A stretch of 64,000 bases of DNA from Dysgonomonas sp. HDW5A (lineage in GTDB: Bacteria; Bacteroidota; Bacteroidia; Bacteroidales; Dysgonomonadaceae), in the NCBI RefSeq assembly GCF_011299555.1, contig NZ_CP049857.1, forward strand, positions 1,054,001 to 1,118,000, in the 5' to 3' direction. The notes beneath the pieces are model-generated. The model was not told where the DNA came from and ran no database searches. It worked only from the letters and a program-made list of their open reading frames with translations. Every line of letters begins with the position of its first letter. Position 1 is the first letter of the stretch. Both the position numbers and the translations under genes were made by a program. Below, in pieces: positions 17,543 to 26,471 of this stretch.

Positions 17543-18952
17543 TTATTTCTTAATTAACAAAACTACATTTTCGACATGATGCGTATGTGGGAACATATCC
17601 ACCGGCTGAACTTTCTCCACCTTATATTTAGCATCCAACAGATTCAAGTCTCTTGCCTGAGTTGCAGGATTACAGCTCACATAAACCACACGCTCTGGTT
17701 CTGCAAACAAAATAGCTTCGATAACATTATCGTGCATACCTGCACGGGGAGGATCGGTTATAATCACATCGGGCTTACCATGTTCATTGATAAAATCCTG
17801 TGTTAGGATATCCTTCATATCACCTGCATAAAACAGGGTATTTTCTGTTTTATTATTTTGAGAGTTGAATTTTGCATCTTCAATAGCATCTTCAACATAC
17901 TCTATACCTACAACTTTTCGGGCATTACGAGCCACAAAATTAGCAATAGTACCTGTTCCTGTATATAAATCATATACAAGTTCATTGCCTGTTAATCCGG
18001 CAAAGTCACGAGTTATTTTGTACAGATTATAAGCCTGTTCGCTATTGGTTTGATAGAATGACTTAGGGCCTATTTTAAATTTCAGACCTTCCATCTCTTC
18101 ATATATATAGTCATTGCCTTTCCATGTCAACACTTCCTGATCGGTTATTGTATCGTTGGCTTTTTGATTGATAATATACAATAAAGAAGTTATTTGTGGG
18201 AACTTCTCTGCAATAGCATTTAGCAGGTCTTCATGTTTCTCTTTCTCATCATCGTAGAATACCACAATCACCATTAGCTCTCCTGTAGTAGATGTACGAA
18301 TGATTAAGGTACGCATCAATCCTCCTCTGTTTCTCAGATCGAAGAATGTATATTCTTTAGCATAGCAATATTCACGTACGAAATTACGCAGTTGATTAGA
18401 CACATCGTCTTGTAACCAACACTTATTAATCTCTAATACTTTATCGAAACAGCCGGGAATATGAAAACCGACAGCATTCATATTATCGAACGTTACTCCT
18501 GACTGAACCTGCTCCCAAGTCAGCCATTTTTTATTGGAGAAAGTAAACTCCAACTTGTTTCTGTAAAACTCTGTTTTCTCAGATCCTAAGATCGGTTGAA
18601 TCTCCGGCAAATCAACTTTACCGATGCGAGTCAAGTTATCCTCTACTTGTTTATGCTTGTATCTTAATTGCTCCTGATAAGGAAGAATCTGCCACTTACA
18701 ACCTCCACAAACCCCGAAGTGTTCACAAAATGCTTCGGTACGTATATCCGAGTATTTCTCGAAACGAACAGGTTTTCCTTCAGCATAGTTCTTTTTCTTA
18801 CGGCTCAGTTGAAGATCAACGATATCACCGGGAACCACGAAGGGAACGAACACGATCATGTTATCGATCTTGGCAATAGCCTTACCTTCGGCAGCAATAT
18901 CTACTATCTCCACTGATGGATATATAGGTTGGGGTTTTCTATCTTTTCTCAT
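17543..18952 (-). CDS. rlmD: 23S rRNA (uracil-5-)-methyltransferase, RumA/RlmD type
   Basis: SAM-dependent RNA m5U methyltransferase of 469 residues. An N-terminal TRAM domain (residues about 8-65) is followed by an iron-sulfur motif FCEHFGVCGGCKWQ (C-x5-C-x2-C), the SAM-binding block VYDLYTGTGTIANFVA, the motif DPPRAGMHDNV, and the nucleophile Cys in VVYVSCNPAT. These define the RumA/RlmC/RlmD group. Whether the target is U1939, U747 or a tRNA site cannot be settled from sequence, so the symbol is tentative. A palindrome lies 8 nt upstream of the start and a -7 box about 100 nt upstream. Confidence 0.88.
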   Translation of the reverse strand: MRKDRKPQPIYPSVEIVDIAAEGKAIAKIDNMIVFVPFVVPGDIVDLQLSRKKKNYAEGKPVRFEKYSDIRTEAFCEHFGVCGGCKWQILPYQEQLRYKHKQVEDNLTRIGKVDLPEIQPILGSEKTEFYRNKLEFTFSNKKWLTWEQVQSGVTFDNMNAVGFHIPGCFDKVLEINKCWLQDDVSNQLRNFVREYCYAKEYTFFDLRNRGGLMRTLIIRTSTTGELMVIVVFYDDEKEKHEDLLNAIAEKFPQITSLLYIINQKANDTITDQEVLTWKGNDYIYEEMEGLKFKIGPKSFYQTNSEQAYNLYKITRDFAGLTGNELVYDLYTGTGTIANFVARNARKVVGIEYVEDAIEDAKFNSQNNKTENTLFYAGDMKDILTQDFINEHGKPDVIITDPPRAGMHDNVIEAILFAEPERVVYVSCNPATQARDLNLLDAKYKVEKVQPVDMFPHTHHVENVVLLIKK

Positions 18953-18960
18953 TTCTATTT

Positions 18961-18973
18961 AGGTCTTAGACCT
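18961..18973 (-). repeat. AGGTC-N3-GACCT palindrome, copy g (perfect)
   Basis: On the gene strand AATAAAA precedes AGGTC-TAA-GACCT, only 8 nt before the start codon and within the predicted leader. Confidence 0.8.
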
Positions 18974-19051
18974 TTTTATTTATTTTGTAGTTGATAACTT
19001 TACTTATTCATAGATAAACAATGTGAGATTCTATTGTTTAAGCTTATGCTG

Positions 19052-19059
19052 CAAAAGTA
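19052..19059 (-). promoter_or_regulatory. Candidate -7 promoter box for the rlmD-type gene
   Basis: The minus strand reads TACTTTTG, matching TAnnTTTG, about 100 nt before the start codon. Confidence 0.5.
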
Positions 19060-19090
19060 ATATAAAAAAGTAAGAAGCTTATATACATCA

Positions 19091-19119
19091 AAAAATCCCC
19101 AAGTAAAACTTGAGGATTT
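19091..19119 (-). terminator. Terminator of the POT-like transporter gene
   Basis: AAATCCCCAAGT and ACTTGAGGATTT form a 12-bp stem with one mismatch and a 3-nt loop, followed on the minus strand by a T-run, 14 nt after the stop codon. Confidence 0.85.
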
Positions 19120-19132
19120 CTCTGTATCATGA

Positions 19133-20563
19133 TTATGCCATTCCGGCTTTTTCGGCGTCCATCTTTCGGGTTATCTTTCCATAGATAACAAGGGCAATAG
19201 CCGAGACCAGTCCTATACCAAAGAAGAAAAACCAGATATAATGTGCATGTTCTGTAGCTGCTGCATATGCTTCGGGAGATGAAAACCCTTTCGGATCGGG
19301 GCAATATCTTTGCAATAAAAATCCCGAGATACCAAACGCAAGCAACGACGACACAAACGAGTGTAAGTGACTGAATCCTAAGTAAAGTCCTTCTTCTCCT
19401 TTAGGTGATTGGAAAGAAAAATACTCCAAGAAACGGGGTGAGATAAAACATTCCGCCAACGCCTGAAATGCAATACCTACAATCATCATGAACGTTACAG
19501 GGTGAATAGTACCGAACAGCAATTCGTTGCCCATCATAGAACCTCCAGCCATGATAGCCGCAGATATAGGGATGATAAACATACCCACTGTCATGGATGC
19601 TAGAGCCGAACGCTTTTGCATTAGAGTAGTTACCAAATTGACCAATAGGAATACGACCAACGGATTTACGTTTGCAATCCATCCGGGAGAAGCCTCCTGC
19701 CCTACCAAACGAATTACATATTTAGGCATGGTAGCATACATTTGTTGTTGTACCATCCAGAAACCGCTGACAATAAGGATAAGAACGATTAAACGTCCGT
19801 TCATACACACTTTTCCTAATGCTTTCAATATATCGGAGAAGGTTTTACCTTGTCCTGATGTATTTGACGACTGGTAAAAGAAATAAACAGCTACCAAAGC
19901 CAGTAATGTCATCGAAGCCGAGAAGTAGTTCAGATACACCAAACCTAAATCTCCAAGACTTTTACGAAGCGGGTCTACTACAGTTTTTCCTGTAAAAGCT
20001 CCGATATTTACCATCATATAAAATATGGCAAATCCTCTCGCACGAGTGCTTTCAGTTGTTTCGCGAGCTACCGTTCCCGATATTACCGATTTTATAAATG
20101 CTCCACCAATCACAATCAATAGAAGGATAGGTACTATTGCCCATCGTTGCGAACTTTCGAGAAGTCCTGTGAACGTAGTGTCATGACCAAAGGTAACAAA
20201 ACCTCTTTCTTCGAAAAATGAAGAGAACATACCTTCTCCCGTTCCTGCACCATAGCTAACCAAGCCTGCATTTTCGAACATGGTAGGAAATATCCCCAGA
20301 CCAAAATATCCGACAGTAAGTAGTGTAAAAGCTATAATAATGGATGTACGGAATCCTATTTTATCAGCGTATGCACCAACAAATGTAGGGAGGAAGTAAA
20401 GCAATGCGGAAAATGTTCCTGAGATTAAACCCGATTCAACATCGGAAAAACCCCAAACATTGGACAGATAAATAGTAAGAACGATGAAGACGGCATAATA
20501 AGCCAGCCTTTCCAACAATTCGACGGAGTTGGCAACCCAAAAGGCTTTAGAGAATTTAGTCAT
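19133..20563 (-). CDS. POT/PTR-like MFS transporter
   Basis: The 476-residue integral membrane protein has about 12-14 segments. The N-terminal helix reads ELLERLAYYAVFIVLTIYL, which fits the ExxERFxYY signature of proton-dependent oligopeptide transporters. The following FVGAYADKIGFRTSI is the MFS loop motif. In E. coli-type POTs this helix couples proton movement to di/tripeptide uptake; the substrate of this divergent member is unknown. ATG 20563 leaves an appropriately short cytoplasmic N-terminus. It is transcribed alone, with its own -7 box and terminator. Confidence 0.82.
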   Translation of the reverse strand: MTKFSKAFWVANSVELLERLAYYAVFIVLTIYLSNVWGFSDVESGLISGTFSALLYFLPTFVGAYADKIGFRTSIIIAFTLLTVGYFGLGIFPTMFENAGLVSYGAGTGEGMFSSFFEERGFVTFGHDTTFTGLLESSQRWAIVPILLLIVIGGAFIKSVISGTVARETTESTRARGFAIFYMMVNIGAFTGKTVVDPLRKSLGDLGLVYLNYFSASMTLLALVAVYFFYQSSNTSGQGKTFSDILKALGKVCMNGRLIVLILIVSGFWMVQQQMYATMPKYVIRLVGQEASPGWIANVNPLVVFLLVNLVTTLMQKRSALASMTVGMFIIPISAAIMAGGSMMGNELLFGTIHPVTFMMIVGIAFQALAECFISPRFLEYFSFQSPKGEEGLYLGFSHLHSFVSSLLAFGISGFLLQRYCPDPKGFSSPEAYAAATEHAHYIWFFFFGIGLVSAIALVIYGKITRKMDAEKAGMA

Positions 20564-20647
20564 AATAGTCTAGAGTCTGTTTTATATTTAATGTTATTGA
20601 TATTTAAGACATTTAAGGTATCAGTTCCTAAGTTGACAGCAGGCTTA

Positions 20648-20655
20648 CAAAGCTA
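20648..20655 (-). promoter_or_regulatory. Candidate -7 promoter box for the POT-like gene
   Basis: The minus strand reads TAGCTTTG, matching TAnnTTTG, 85 nt before the start. Confidence 0.45.
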
Positions 20656-20767
20656 TACAGTCTCATTACAAAAGATGACAATCGGACTATAAAAAGAGTA
20701 CATTTTCGTCACCCACACAAACCATTGAAGGTCAATCACAAAACCCTAAAAACATTACAAAAATGAC

Positions 20768-20782
20768 AAAAGTGACACTTTT
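20768..20782. repeat. Palindrome AAAAGTGACACTTTT, copy 1
   Basis: A perfect 7-bp palindrome with one central base, inside a 20-nt word ending TTTTTTCG that recurs at 62987-63006. Confidence 0.6.
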
Positions 20783-20899
20783 TTCGCCTGTTCTTTTTTC
20801 TTGGCCTGTAACTTTCAGCAGTGTAATCATTCCCTTAATATATAGATAAATAAGAGAGTCTAATTATTGATGATTCCCACCTTCTTTCTTTTCAGCAAT

Positions 20900-20926
20900 A
20901 AAAAACAGAAACCTTAAAACGGTTTC
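20900..20926 (-). terminator. Terminator of the PorT-like gene
   Basis: GGTTTC (20921-20926) and GAAACC (20908-20913) form a 6-bp stem overlapping the stop codon, followed on the minus strand by TGTTTTTT. Confidence 0.6.
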
Positions 20927-21594
20927 ATGTAGTAGGTGGCAGCTATAGATATAACTCTGTTGGCCGACCTTGAAAAAGGATCTGTTTTATGACTGCTGTA
21001 AATATCCGAAAATCCCATATAATAGCGTCCCTCTAAGGCGAAATTACCGGCTCCCGTACGTAGCTCAAAACCCAGTCCGAAAACTAATCCGTAATCGAAT
21101 TTATTCTGAACTTTTTGATTATAATGTTCCCATGCTTTTGATTCATCATAATCTGATGTTGATAAATCTCTTGTTTTTTGTTCACCGACCAAAAAGCTAA
21201 TCTGAGGTCCGAGATTTACAAAAACACGCTTTTTATCTCCAAAGTAAATATGCGTAAGAAAAGGAATCTGTATATAAGCTAACTTCTGCGTAAATCTTGA
21301 AGAATCTGTATTTTCTACAGGAAATTTTTGCTCATACCCTTGTTGGCTGTAATTTAGCTCGGCAATAAAACCTAAATTTTTCTCCGAAATATATCGTGCT
21401 GATACTCCACCTTTATATTGTTGCAACATTTTAGTATCCAGTCCTTGACTTGGATCAGTAGTTACAAAACTCATATTAGATAAGTTGACTCCAAAATTGG
21501 CTCCAAAATTCCATTCGGGAGTAAATTTAGTTTGAGAGTATCCTTTCACGCATATTAAAGCGAAAAGTAAAACAGCCAGGGTTCTTTTTATCAT
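20914..21594 (-). CDS. PorT-like outer-membrane beta-barrel protein
   Basis: The 226-residue protein has a signal peptide (IKRTLAVLLFALICVKGYSQ) followed by an eight-strand type outer-membrane barrel. Landmarks are FGANFGVNLSNM, FIAELNYSQQGYEQ, LAYIQIPFLTHIYFG, FVNLGPQISFLVG and GLVFGLGFELRTG. This is the PF13568 (OMP_b-brl_2/PorT) pattern common in Bacteroidetes. It may serve as a structural or secretion-associated barrel; no specific function can be read. Its ATG overlaps the stop of the LysM gene by 4 nt, so the two are translationally coupled and probably work together at the cell envelope. Confidence 0.8.
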   Translation of the reverse strand: MIKRTLAVLLFALICVKGYSQTKFTPEWNFGANFGVNLSNMSFVTTDPSQGLDTKMLQQYKGGVSARYISEKNLGFIAELNYSQQGYEQKFPVENTDSSRFTQKLAYIQIPFLTHIYFGDKKRVFVNLGPQISFLVGEQKTRDLSTSDYDESKAWEHYNQKVQNKFDYGLVFGLGFELRTGAGNFALEGRYYMGFSDIYSSHKTDPFSRSANRVISIAATYYMKPF

Positions 21595-23384
21595 TTGCCG
21601 TATTCTATTTTATCAACGCTACCATTCGCTTTGTAATGAATTATATAAAATCCATTGTTCATATAGCCGCCATTCGCATTGGTTTTATCAAAATTAATAG
21701 GAGTTTGCAAGGCAGGTACTGATACTGAATTGACAGCAGACTCGAAGTTCTTTCCGTATTTAAGCAGTGCCGTAAGAAAATAAATTCCTGTATCATATCC
21801 TAAAGCAGCGTATTTGGGATAAGTATTAATTAACGATTTGTTATTATACCATCTCTGATAATTCGATACAAACTGTTTGGTTTTGTAGTCGTCATCAGAT
21901 AAATAAAACGGAGTAAATATATACGTATCGTTTTTATAAAAATCATTAAAGAACTGAGCATATGTCTGCCACTCGGTATATCCGAATAATGAGATACTGG
22001 TATTAGGTTGCTCTTCTTTTATCGAATTGAGAGCGGGCAATAGGTTTTGTAGTAATTGGGCTGAACCCGAAGCGGCCACTATGACATTTTTGCGGTTACG
22101 ATCTAACGCCAAAGATAAGTTGGATGTCAGATTTTGATTGGCTGCAATAGAATTAGCCTTCATCCCTCTTTGACTCAATTGCATATTCAGGGCAGAAACA
22201 AAATCTTTTTTGTCATTACTTCCTCCACTTTCTGTTACATAGATAACATTCGCATTGCCAAACATATCTGCAAATGCTTTTGCCGTATTTGCATACAGAA
22301 TCTCGTGAGGTGAGTTTAATTGAAATATTTGATTATTCCTTTGAGTTTCGTCTGTTTTAGTTGGAAAAGGAATGGCGTATTTTATTCCTTGCTTTTTGGC
22401 AAAGTTCGAAATTACATCTATCTGATCAGAAGAAACCCCACCGATAATAAGATCTAAATCTTTCATTTCGTAAGTATCCAATAAACTTTTGAGTTTGGTA
22501 GTCCCTGTTTCAGACCCCATATCAAAAACATATACATTTGCCGAAAGCCCTTTTGCTTTCATTTCTTCCAAAGCCAACAAGAAGCCTTCGTAATACTCTA
22601 CAAATCGGGCACTCTTGCCTTGTGATTTATTCAGGAAAGGAAGAACGACACCTATCTTAATAGCATCAACATCTCTCAATGTACTCACCGGGGTCTGACC
22701 GCTTGGAGAAGATGAGACACCACTTCCGCTTTGTAAAGTTGGTATGAGAATAGTCATCCCCTGCTTCAAACCGTCTTTCAATACAGGATTAAAGTCCGTT
22801 AAAGCCTCGGGAGTTGTATTGTATTGTTTTGCAATACCATAAAGAGTTTCTTTAGCAGCAACATTATGTTCTATAAAATGGCTTTTAGAAGCTGGTGCAG
22901 GCGTTATAGGTGCTTGTGCTGTATATTTTCCGGTTGGAATAACCAATGACTGACCTTCACTTAAAGGTTTCACTTTCAATTCGGGATTAGCATTTACCAG
23001 ATCATCCACTTTTATATCGAACTGTTTAGCTATCGAATAGAGTGTTTCTTTCGATTTCACTAAATAAGATTTGCCTGATGCACTTGCTATTTGTGTTGAA
23101 GGTGAGCTTTTTGTAGGTATCTTTATTTCTTCACCCAGTTTCAGCCCTTTATCCGACTGAGGGTTCAAAGCATAAATGTCTCCTACCGAAATATTATATA
23201 AGCGTGCTATAGAGTAAGCTGTTTCGCCCTTAGTGACCGTATGCTTTTTATATTTTCCATTATCTTGCAGAATTTCAATTTTTAAAATCGATGCATGAAT
23301 CCCTTCTGTTGCAGACATAGAAAATGTAGTTGCTATAACCAGATAACAACCTGCAATAATGGATTTAACGTATTTAAAGTTCAT
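21591..23384 (-). CDS. LysM x3 plus periplasmic-binding-domain protein
   Basis: The 597-residue exported protein has a signal peptide, then three LysM peptidoglycan-binding modules at about residues 47-90, 106-149 and 171-214. Each carries the G/KETxYxIAxxY/F...NP pattern and ends in an xIPT block. After a Ser/Gly linker, residues about 240-597 form a type I periplasmic-binding fold (IKIGVVLPFLNKS, LLALEEMKAKG, DLIIGGVSSDQ, GYDTGIYFLTALL) like that of branched-chain amino-acid receptors. It is probably a cell-wall-tethered sensor or scaffold rather than a transporter subunit, since no ABC genes are nearby. It is co-translated with the PorT-like barrel. Confidence 0.82.
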   Translation of the reverse strand: MNFKYVKSIIAGCYLVIATTFSMSATEGIHASILKIEILQDNGKYKKHTVTKGETAYSIARLYNISVGDIYALNPQSDKGLKLGEEIKIPTKSSPSTQIASASGKSYLVKSKETLYSIAKQFDIKVDDLVNANPELKVKPLSEGQSLVIPTGKYTAQAPITPAPASKSHFIEHNVAAKETLYGIAKQYNTTPEALTDFNPVLKDGLKQGMTILIPTLQSGSGVSSSPSGQTPVSTLRDVDAIKIGVVLPFLNKSQGKSARFVEYYEGFLLALEEMKAKGLSANVYVFDMGSETGTTKLKSLLDTYEMKDLDLIIGGVSSDQIDVISNFAKKQGIKYAIPFPTKTDETQRNNQIFQLNSPHEILYANTAKAFADMFGNANVIYVTESGGSNDKKDFVSALNMQLSQRGMKANSIAANQNLTSNLSLALDRNRKNVIVAASGSAQLLQNLLPALNSIKEEQPNTSISLFGYTEWQTYAQFFNDFYKNDTYIFTPFYLSDDDYKTKQFVSNYQRWYNNKSLINTYPKYAALGYDTGIYFLTALLKYGKNFESAVNSVSVPALQTPINFDKTNANGGYMNNGFYIIHYKANGSVDKIEYGK

Positions 23385-23411
23385 TTGAGTGTGTATTTAT
23401 TATTGTAGAAA

Positions 23412-23419
23412 CAAAGGTA
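23412..23419 (-). promoter_or_regulatory. Candidate -7 promoter box for the LysM gene
   Basis: The minus strand reads TACCTTTG, matching TAnnTTTG, 27 nt before the start. Confidence 0.5.
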
Positions 23420-23444
23420 TAAAAATTAGTGATATTTTTCAGTA

Positions 23445-23457
23445 AGGTATATGACCT
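23445..23457 (-). repeat. AGGTC-N3-GACCT palindrome, copy s (one mismatch)
   Basis: The gene strand reads AGGTC-ATA-TACCT after TACAAAT. It overlaps the plsC stop codon and lies 60 nt before the LysM gene, upstream of that gene's -7 box. Confidence 0.6.
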
Positions 23458-24190
23458 ATTTGTATTTATCCCAAAGTGCCGATTCTATTACACTGCGACT
23501 TGTTTCTATTAAACCCGGAATATCAGCCTCAGTCATTCCTGCTGTAGAAATAGGATCGTGAATGACTATTTCCAAGTCCTTTCCCGGATGCATGATTCTC
23601 GAATGTATTTTCAATATATCGTAGGGACCATTTAAAGTTATGGGAACAATAGGCAATTGCATCTGAGTAGCTATGATATATGCCCCCTTTTTGAATCGAC
23701 CCATTTTGCCCGTATACGTACGTTGTCCCTCGGGAAATATTGCCATAGAAACACCTTCTGCCAATTCACGCTCGGCTTTGTCTATCGTTTGACTCATTGC
23801 TCGTGTATTGGAGCTGTCGACAAAAACATGTCCGGCTATTTCTGATGCCTTTCCTACAAATGGAATTTTTCGTAACTCGTACTTTTGCACCCATTTAATA
23901 TTCTGATCCAAGTATCCATAAGTCAAAAAGATGTCAAATGCTCCCTGATGATTAGCCACAAACACATAAGACTGATTGGGATCTATCTTACTATTGTGCC
24001 GAACTTTTATTCTACACAATGCAGCTCTACAGACTATTTTCGACCAGTATTTAGGAGGAACGTATCCCCAAAACTTATTATTTCCGACAGAGCAACCCAG
24101 CATAACCAGAATTGCTGTAGCAACAGTAGTCACAACAAGAATCGGAATAAATATCAGCCATTGATATAAAAAGGAAAGAATAGCTTTCAT
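23456..24190 (-). CDS. plsC: 1-acyl-sn-glycerol-3-phosphate acyltransferase
   Basis: PlsC acylates lysophosphatidate to phosphatidate at the inner membrane, feeding CdsA. The 244-residue protein has an N-terminal hydrophobic anchor (residues 8-33), the catalytic HX4D motif in VANHQGAFD (His 81, Asp 86), the substrate-binding FPEGQRT block, and a later hydrophobic PIVPITLNGP. Length and order match the family. It stands alone on the minus strand, with a -7 box 36 nt upstream and the long inverted-repeat element beyond. Confidence 0.9.
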   Translation of the reverse strand: MKAILSFLYQWLIFIPILVVTTVATAILVMLGCSVGNNKFWGYVPPKYWSKIVCRAALCRIKVRHNSKIDPNQSYVFVANHQGAFDIFLTYGYLDQNIKWVQKYELRKIPFVGKASEIAGHVFVDSSNTRAMSQTIDKAERELAEGVSMAIFPEGQRTYTGKMGRFKKGAYIIATQMQLPIVPITLNGPYDILKIHSRIMHPGKDLEIVIHDPISTAGMTEADIPGLIETSRSVIESALWDKYK

Positions 24191-24225
24191 GTTATTCTAA
24201 ATCTAGATGTTTTCATTCAAATAAG

Positions 24226-24233
24226 CAAAAATA
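24226..24233 (-). promoter_or_regulatory. Candidate -7 promoter box for plsC
   Basis: The minus strand reads TATTTTTG, matching TAnnTTTG, 35 nt before the start. Confidence 0.5.
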
Positions 24234-24258
24234 CATTTTTTTACTCTTTCGTGAAACA

Positions 24259-24271
24259 AGGGTTCCTACCT
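24259..24271 (-). repeat. Degenerate AGGTC-type palindrome, copy h
   Basis: The gene strand reads AGGTA-GGA-ACCCT after GTAATAAAA. The flank matches copies f and n, but the stem has lost pairing. It lies 68 nt before plsC. Confidence 0.4.
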
Positions 24272-24341
24272 TTTTATTACATATACCGTTATGGAGCATA
24301 GTTATCAAGACATTCCGGAAATAAAATAGTAGTTATCTCGA

Positions 24342-24822
24342 TCAGTGGTTGATATTATATGTTCAATTTTCCTAACGCACCCTTTGGGTTTGTTTTTCAT
24401 TTTGCCCAAAGCCGCAAAAGGAATCAAAAAGGCTTTGTGCTGTGTGGCTCGCCTGTCTGACCTAAAGCTTACAGGCTAAACTAAACCTACTGCCTGTCAG
24501 CACGTTTAGTTTTACGCCCGTTTCGTTTGTCAGCCAACGGCTCCGCCACTAATGCACTTCGGCTGACGCACGCAAACAATTTTTGTCCGTCAGGTTCCAC
24601 GACCTTGCCGGTTGCACGGGGTACCCGCAGGATGAAGAAAGCGTTAAGAAACAAAAGGATATCGTCCGTTAAATGTTTTTCTTTTGTTTTAGCTTTCGAA
24701 TCCTTAGCGGGTCGGGCAAAAGGTACAGTCTTGATCTTTTGTTTCGTTTTGCATCAAGGCAAAATGAAAAACAAACCCAAAGGGTGCGTTAGGAAAATTG
24801 AACATATAACATGGACTACTGA
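24342..24822. mobile_element. Non-coding element with long terminal inverted repeats (MITE-like)
   Basis: The arms 24355-24406 and 24758-24809 are perfect 52-bp inverted repeats. Similarity continues with transitions outward to 24342 and 24822, and inward through GCAAAAGGAATCAAAA (24414-24429) against 24737-24752. The roughly 350-nt core is more GC-rich than the surroundings, contains a further inverted repeat GTCAGCC/GGCTGAC (24530-24536, 24561-24567), and encodes no transposase. The plus frame through it (from 24527) is Arg/Lys/Cys-rich and runs into licD by chance. No clear target-site duplication is visible. It is most likely a non-autonomous mobile or structured intergenic repeat. Confidence 0.6.
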
Positions 24823-24886
24823 CTCACAACAACTACAGCTGATCAATAAAAAGCCGATTGGAGATTACCATACACAGTTAAATTCT

Positions 24887-24894
24887 TACATTTG
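24887..24894 (+). promoter_or_regulatory. Candidate -7 promoter box for the LicD gene
   Basis: TACATTTG matches TAnnTTTG, 22 nt before ATG 24917 and outside the inverted-repeat element. This supports the short start. Confidence 0.55.
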
Positions 24895-24916
24895 CCATGT
24901 TTTTCACAGCTATATT

Positions 24917-25720
24917 ATGGAAGAAAATTTAAAGAAATATAACCCTGAAGGTTCGGAATTACGGAAATTACAACTCAAAATGCTTGACATTCTGGAGATC
25001 GTAACATCTATTGCCGATAAGCATAATATACCTTATTGGTTAAGCGGAGGCACCCTCTTGGGAGCAGCACGACATGGAGGTTTTATTCCTTGGGACGACG
25101 ATATTGATATTGAATTGCTTCTGCCCGATTATAAAAAGTTACTAAAGATTCTCCGTAACGAACTTCCGGCAGACCTATATCTGCAAACCCCTAAAGACAA
25201 AGGGTATCGCTTGCTGTTTTCGAAAGTAAGAGATCGAAATTCTGTCGTATATGAAGAAGATGATGCTATTGACGATTATACGGAAAAAGGCATCTATATA
25301 GATATTTTCCCGGAAGAGAGGAGCTATAAACCCTTAAAGAATATTGTTGATTTTTTTTACGGAAGATCTTTTCGCCGACTAAAACGAGGAAAGCCATTCC
25401 ATTCTTTTACTTATTTTTACGAGTATACCTTATCACTCGTTCTATATCCTATTGGAATTATATTAATAGGGTTGGCGCGTGGTTTATGTGCAATAACGCG
25501 ACCTGATAATATTCTTCACAGCTATGGCATTGGCAATACCACCAATCATCATGCCGGTTATATGTTTCCACTTAGCAGTATCGTATTTGAAGGAAAAACA
25601 TTTTCGTCGCCCGGTAATACACATGCTTACCTTACAAAGCAGTACGGAAATTATACGCAAATTCCCCCCGAAGACAAACGAGCAACTCACCTTTTAAAAG
25701 TCAGTTATATAAACCGTTAA
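24917..25720 (+). CDS. LicD family phosphotransferase
   Basis: LicD proteins transfer phosphocholine or similar phospho-groups onto surface glycans. This 267-residue protein has the full N-terminal signature: KLQLKMLDILEIV, YWLSGGTLLGAARHGGFIPW and the metal-binding DDDIDIE, followed by YTEKGIYIDIFPEE. A hydrophobic segment near residues 170-190 may contact the membrane. The start at 24917 (MEENLKKYNPEG) is chosen because a -7 box lies 22 nt upstream and the family alignment begins here; the upstream open frame runs through the repeat element. The acceptor glycan is unknown and no capsule cluster is adjacent. Confidence 0.85.
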   Translation: MEENLKKYNPEGSELRKLQLKMLDILEIVTSIADKHNIPYWLSGGTLLGAARHGGFIPWDDDIDIELLLPDYKKLLKILRNELPADLYLQTPKDKGYRLLFSKVRDRNSVVYEEDDAIDDYTEKGIYIDIFPEERSYKPLKNIVDFFYGRSFRRLKRGKPFHSFTYFYEYTLSLVLYPIGIILIGLARGLCAITRPDNILHSYGIGNTTNHHAGYMFPLSSIVFEGKTFSSPGNTHAYLTKQYGNYTQIPPEDKRATHLLKVSYINR

Positions 25721-25724
25721 GCCT

Positions 25725-26453
25725 TTATTTATTTAACAGTTTATTTATAGCATCCTGTATAAGGGGTTTCATAATAAGGTAACCTTCTCTATTAGGATGC
25801 ACCCCATCCTCACTATATTGGGGGTTAAAAGATCCGTTCTCATCAGCCAAATGAGAATAATAATCTACATAAGTTAGATTATTAGCTTCGGCATATTTCT
25901 TAATACACGAGTTTAATGATTTTACCTTTGTCGGTGCACCTTGCACCTTCCTACTCCAATCGAATGTCACAGCAGGAAGAACAGAAGTAAGAATAACTTT
26001 TATATTATTTGTCTGCGCCAGATCGACCATCGAAATAATATTATCCACGGTACGTTCTTCGTCATATTCACCCGTATTTTCGGCAATATCATTGATTCCG
26101 CCACCTATTACAACAATACAAGGATGCAAATTAATTACATCTTCTCTAAAGCGGCCTAAGATTTGAGGTGTGGTCTGACCGATAATCCCTCTGTTGATAT
26201 AGTGATTGGAAGTAAAGAAAAGAGAGTCGAACCCAAACCAGTGTTTGGTTATAGAATTACCTATAAATACAACCCTGTTGGAATCTAAAGGTTGTTTCAG
26301 TAATGCCTCATTTTGTTCCTGATAATAATGAACTAAAGCCCATTCCTTCGCTTGTTCTTTTCTCCGGTCTTTCATGAAAAAGAATCCGGCAACTAAAACG
26401 ACTACACCAACAACAACTAACAAATAAACAACAGAACTTCTCTTCATATACAA
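25725..26453 (-). CDS. Membrane-anchored SGNH/GDSL hydrolase
   Basis: The 242-residue protein has an N-terminal membrane anchor (residues about 7-27) and one SGNH esterase domain. Block I is VVFIGNSITKHW (Ser 67, Asn replacing the usual Asp of GDS), block II lies in NRGIIGQTTPQIL, block III is VIGGGINDIAE, and block V is DGVHPNREGY with the Asp-His pair. It resembles the PAF-acetylhydrolase/acyl-esterase branch and should act on esters outside the cytoplasm, for instance acetylated glycans. ATG 26447 is an alternative start. It is 18 nt from the upstream DUF3857 gene, so the three minus-strand genes here probably form an operon. Confidence 0.85.
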   Translation of the reverse strand: MYMKRSSVVYLLVVVGVVVLVAGFFFMKDRRKEQAKEWALVHYYQEQNEALLKQPLDSNRVVFIGNSITKHWFGFDSLFFTSNHYINRGIIGQTTPQILGRFREDVINLHPCIVVIGGGINDIAENTGEYDEERTVDNIISMVDLAQTNNIKVILTSVLPAVTFDWSRKVQGAPTKVKSLNSCIKKYAEANNLTYVDYYSHLADENGSFNPQYSEDGVHPNREGYLIMKPLIQDAINKLLNK

Positions 26454-26471
26454 TTCAAAACTACTGATATC

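Larger units (their letters stand above)
20564..20913. other. 350-nt intergenic region with short repeats, no gene
   Basis: No convincing ORF. It contains a -7 box for the POT gene (20648-20655), a decayed-looking relative of the AGGTC palindrome at 20616-20629 (AGGTATCAGTTCCT), a cluster of TGACAAAA-like words, and the palindrome AAAAGTGACACTTTT. Confidence 0.5.

Noticed and set aside
24342-24822. An insertion sequence with transposase
   Set aside because: The core is about 350 nt and has no transposase-like frame in either strand.
24527-24916. N-terminal extension of the LicD gene through the inverted-repeat element
   Set aside because: The extension is Arg/Cys-rich, unlike LicD proteins; a -7 box and a family-consistent ATG lie at 24887 and 24917.
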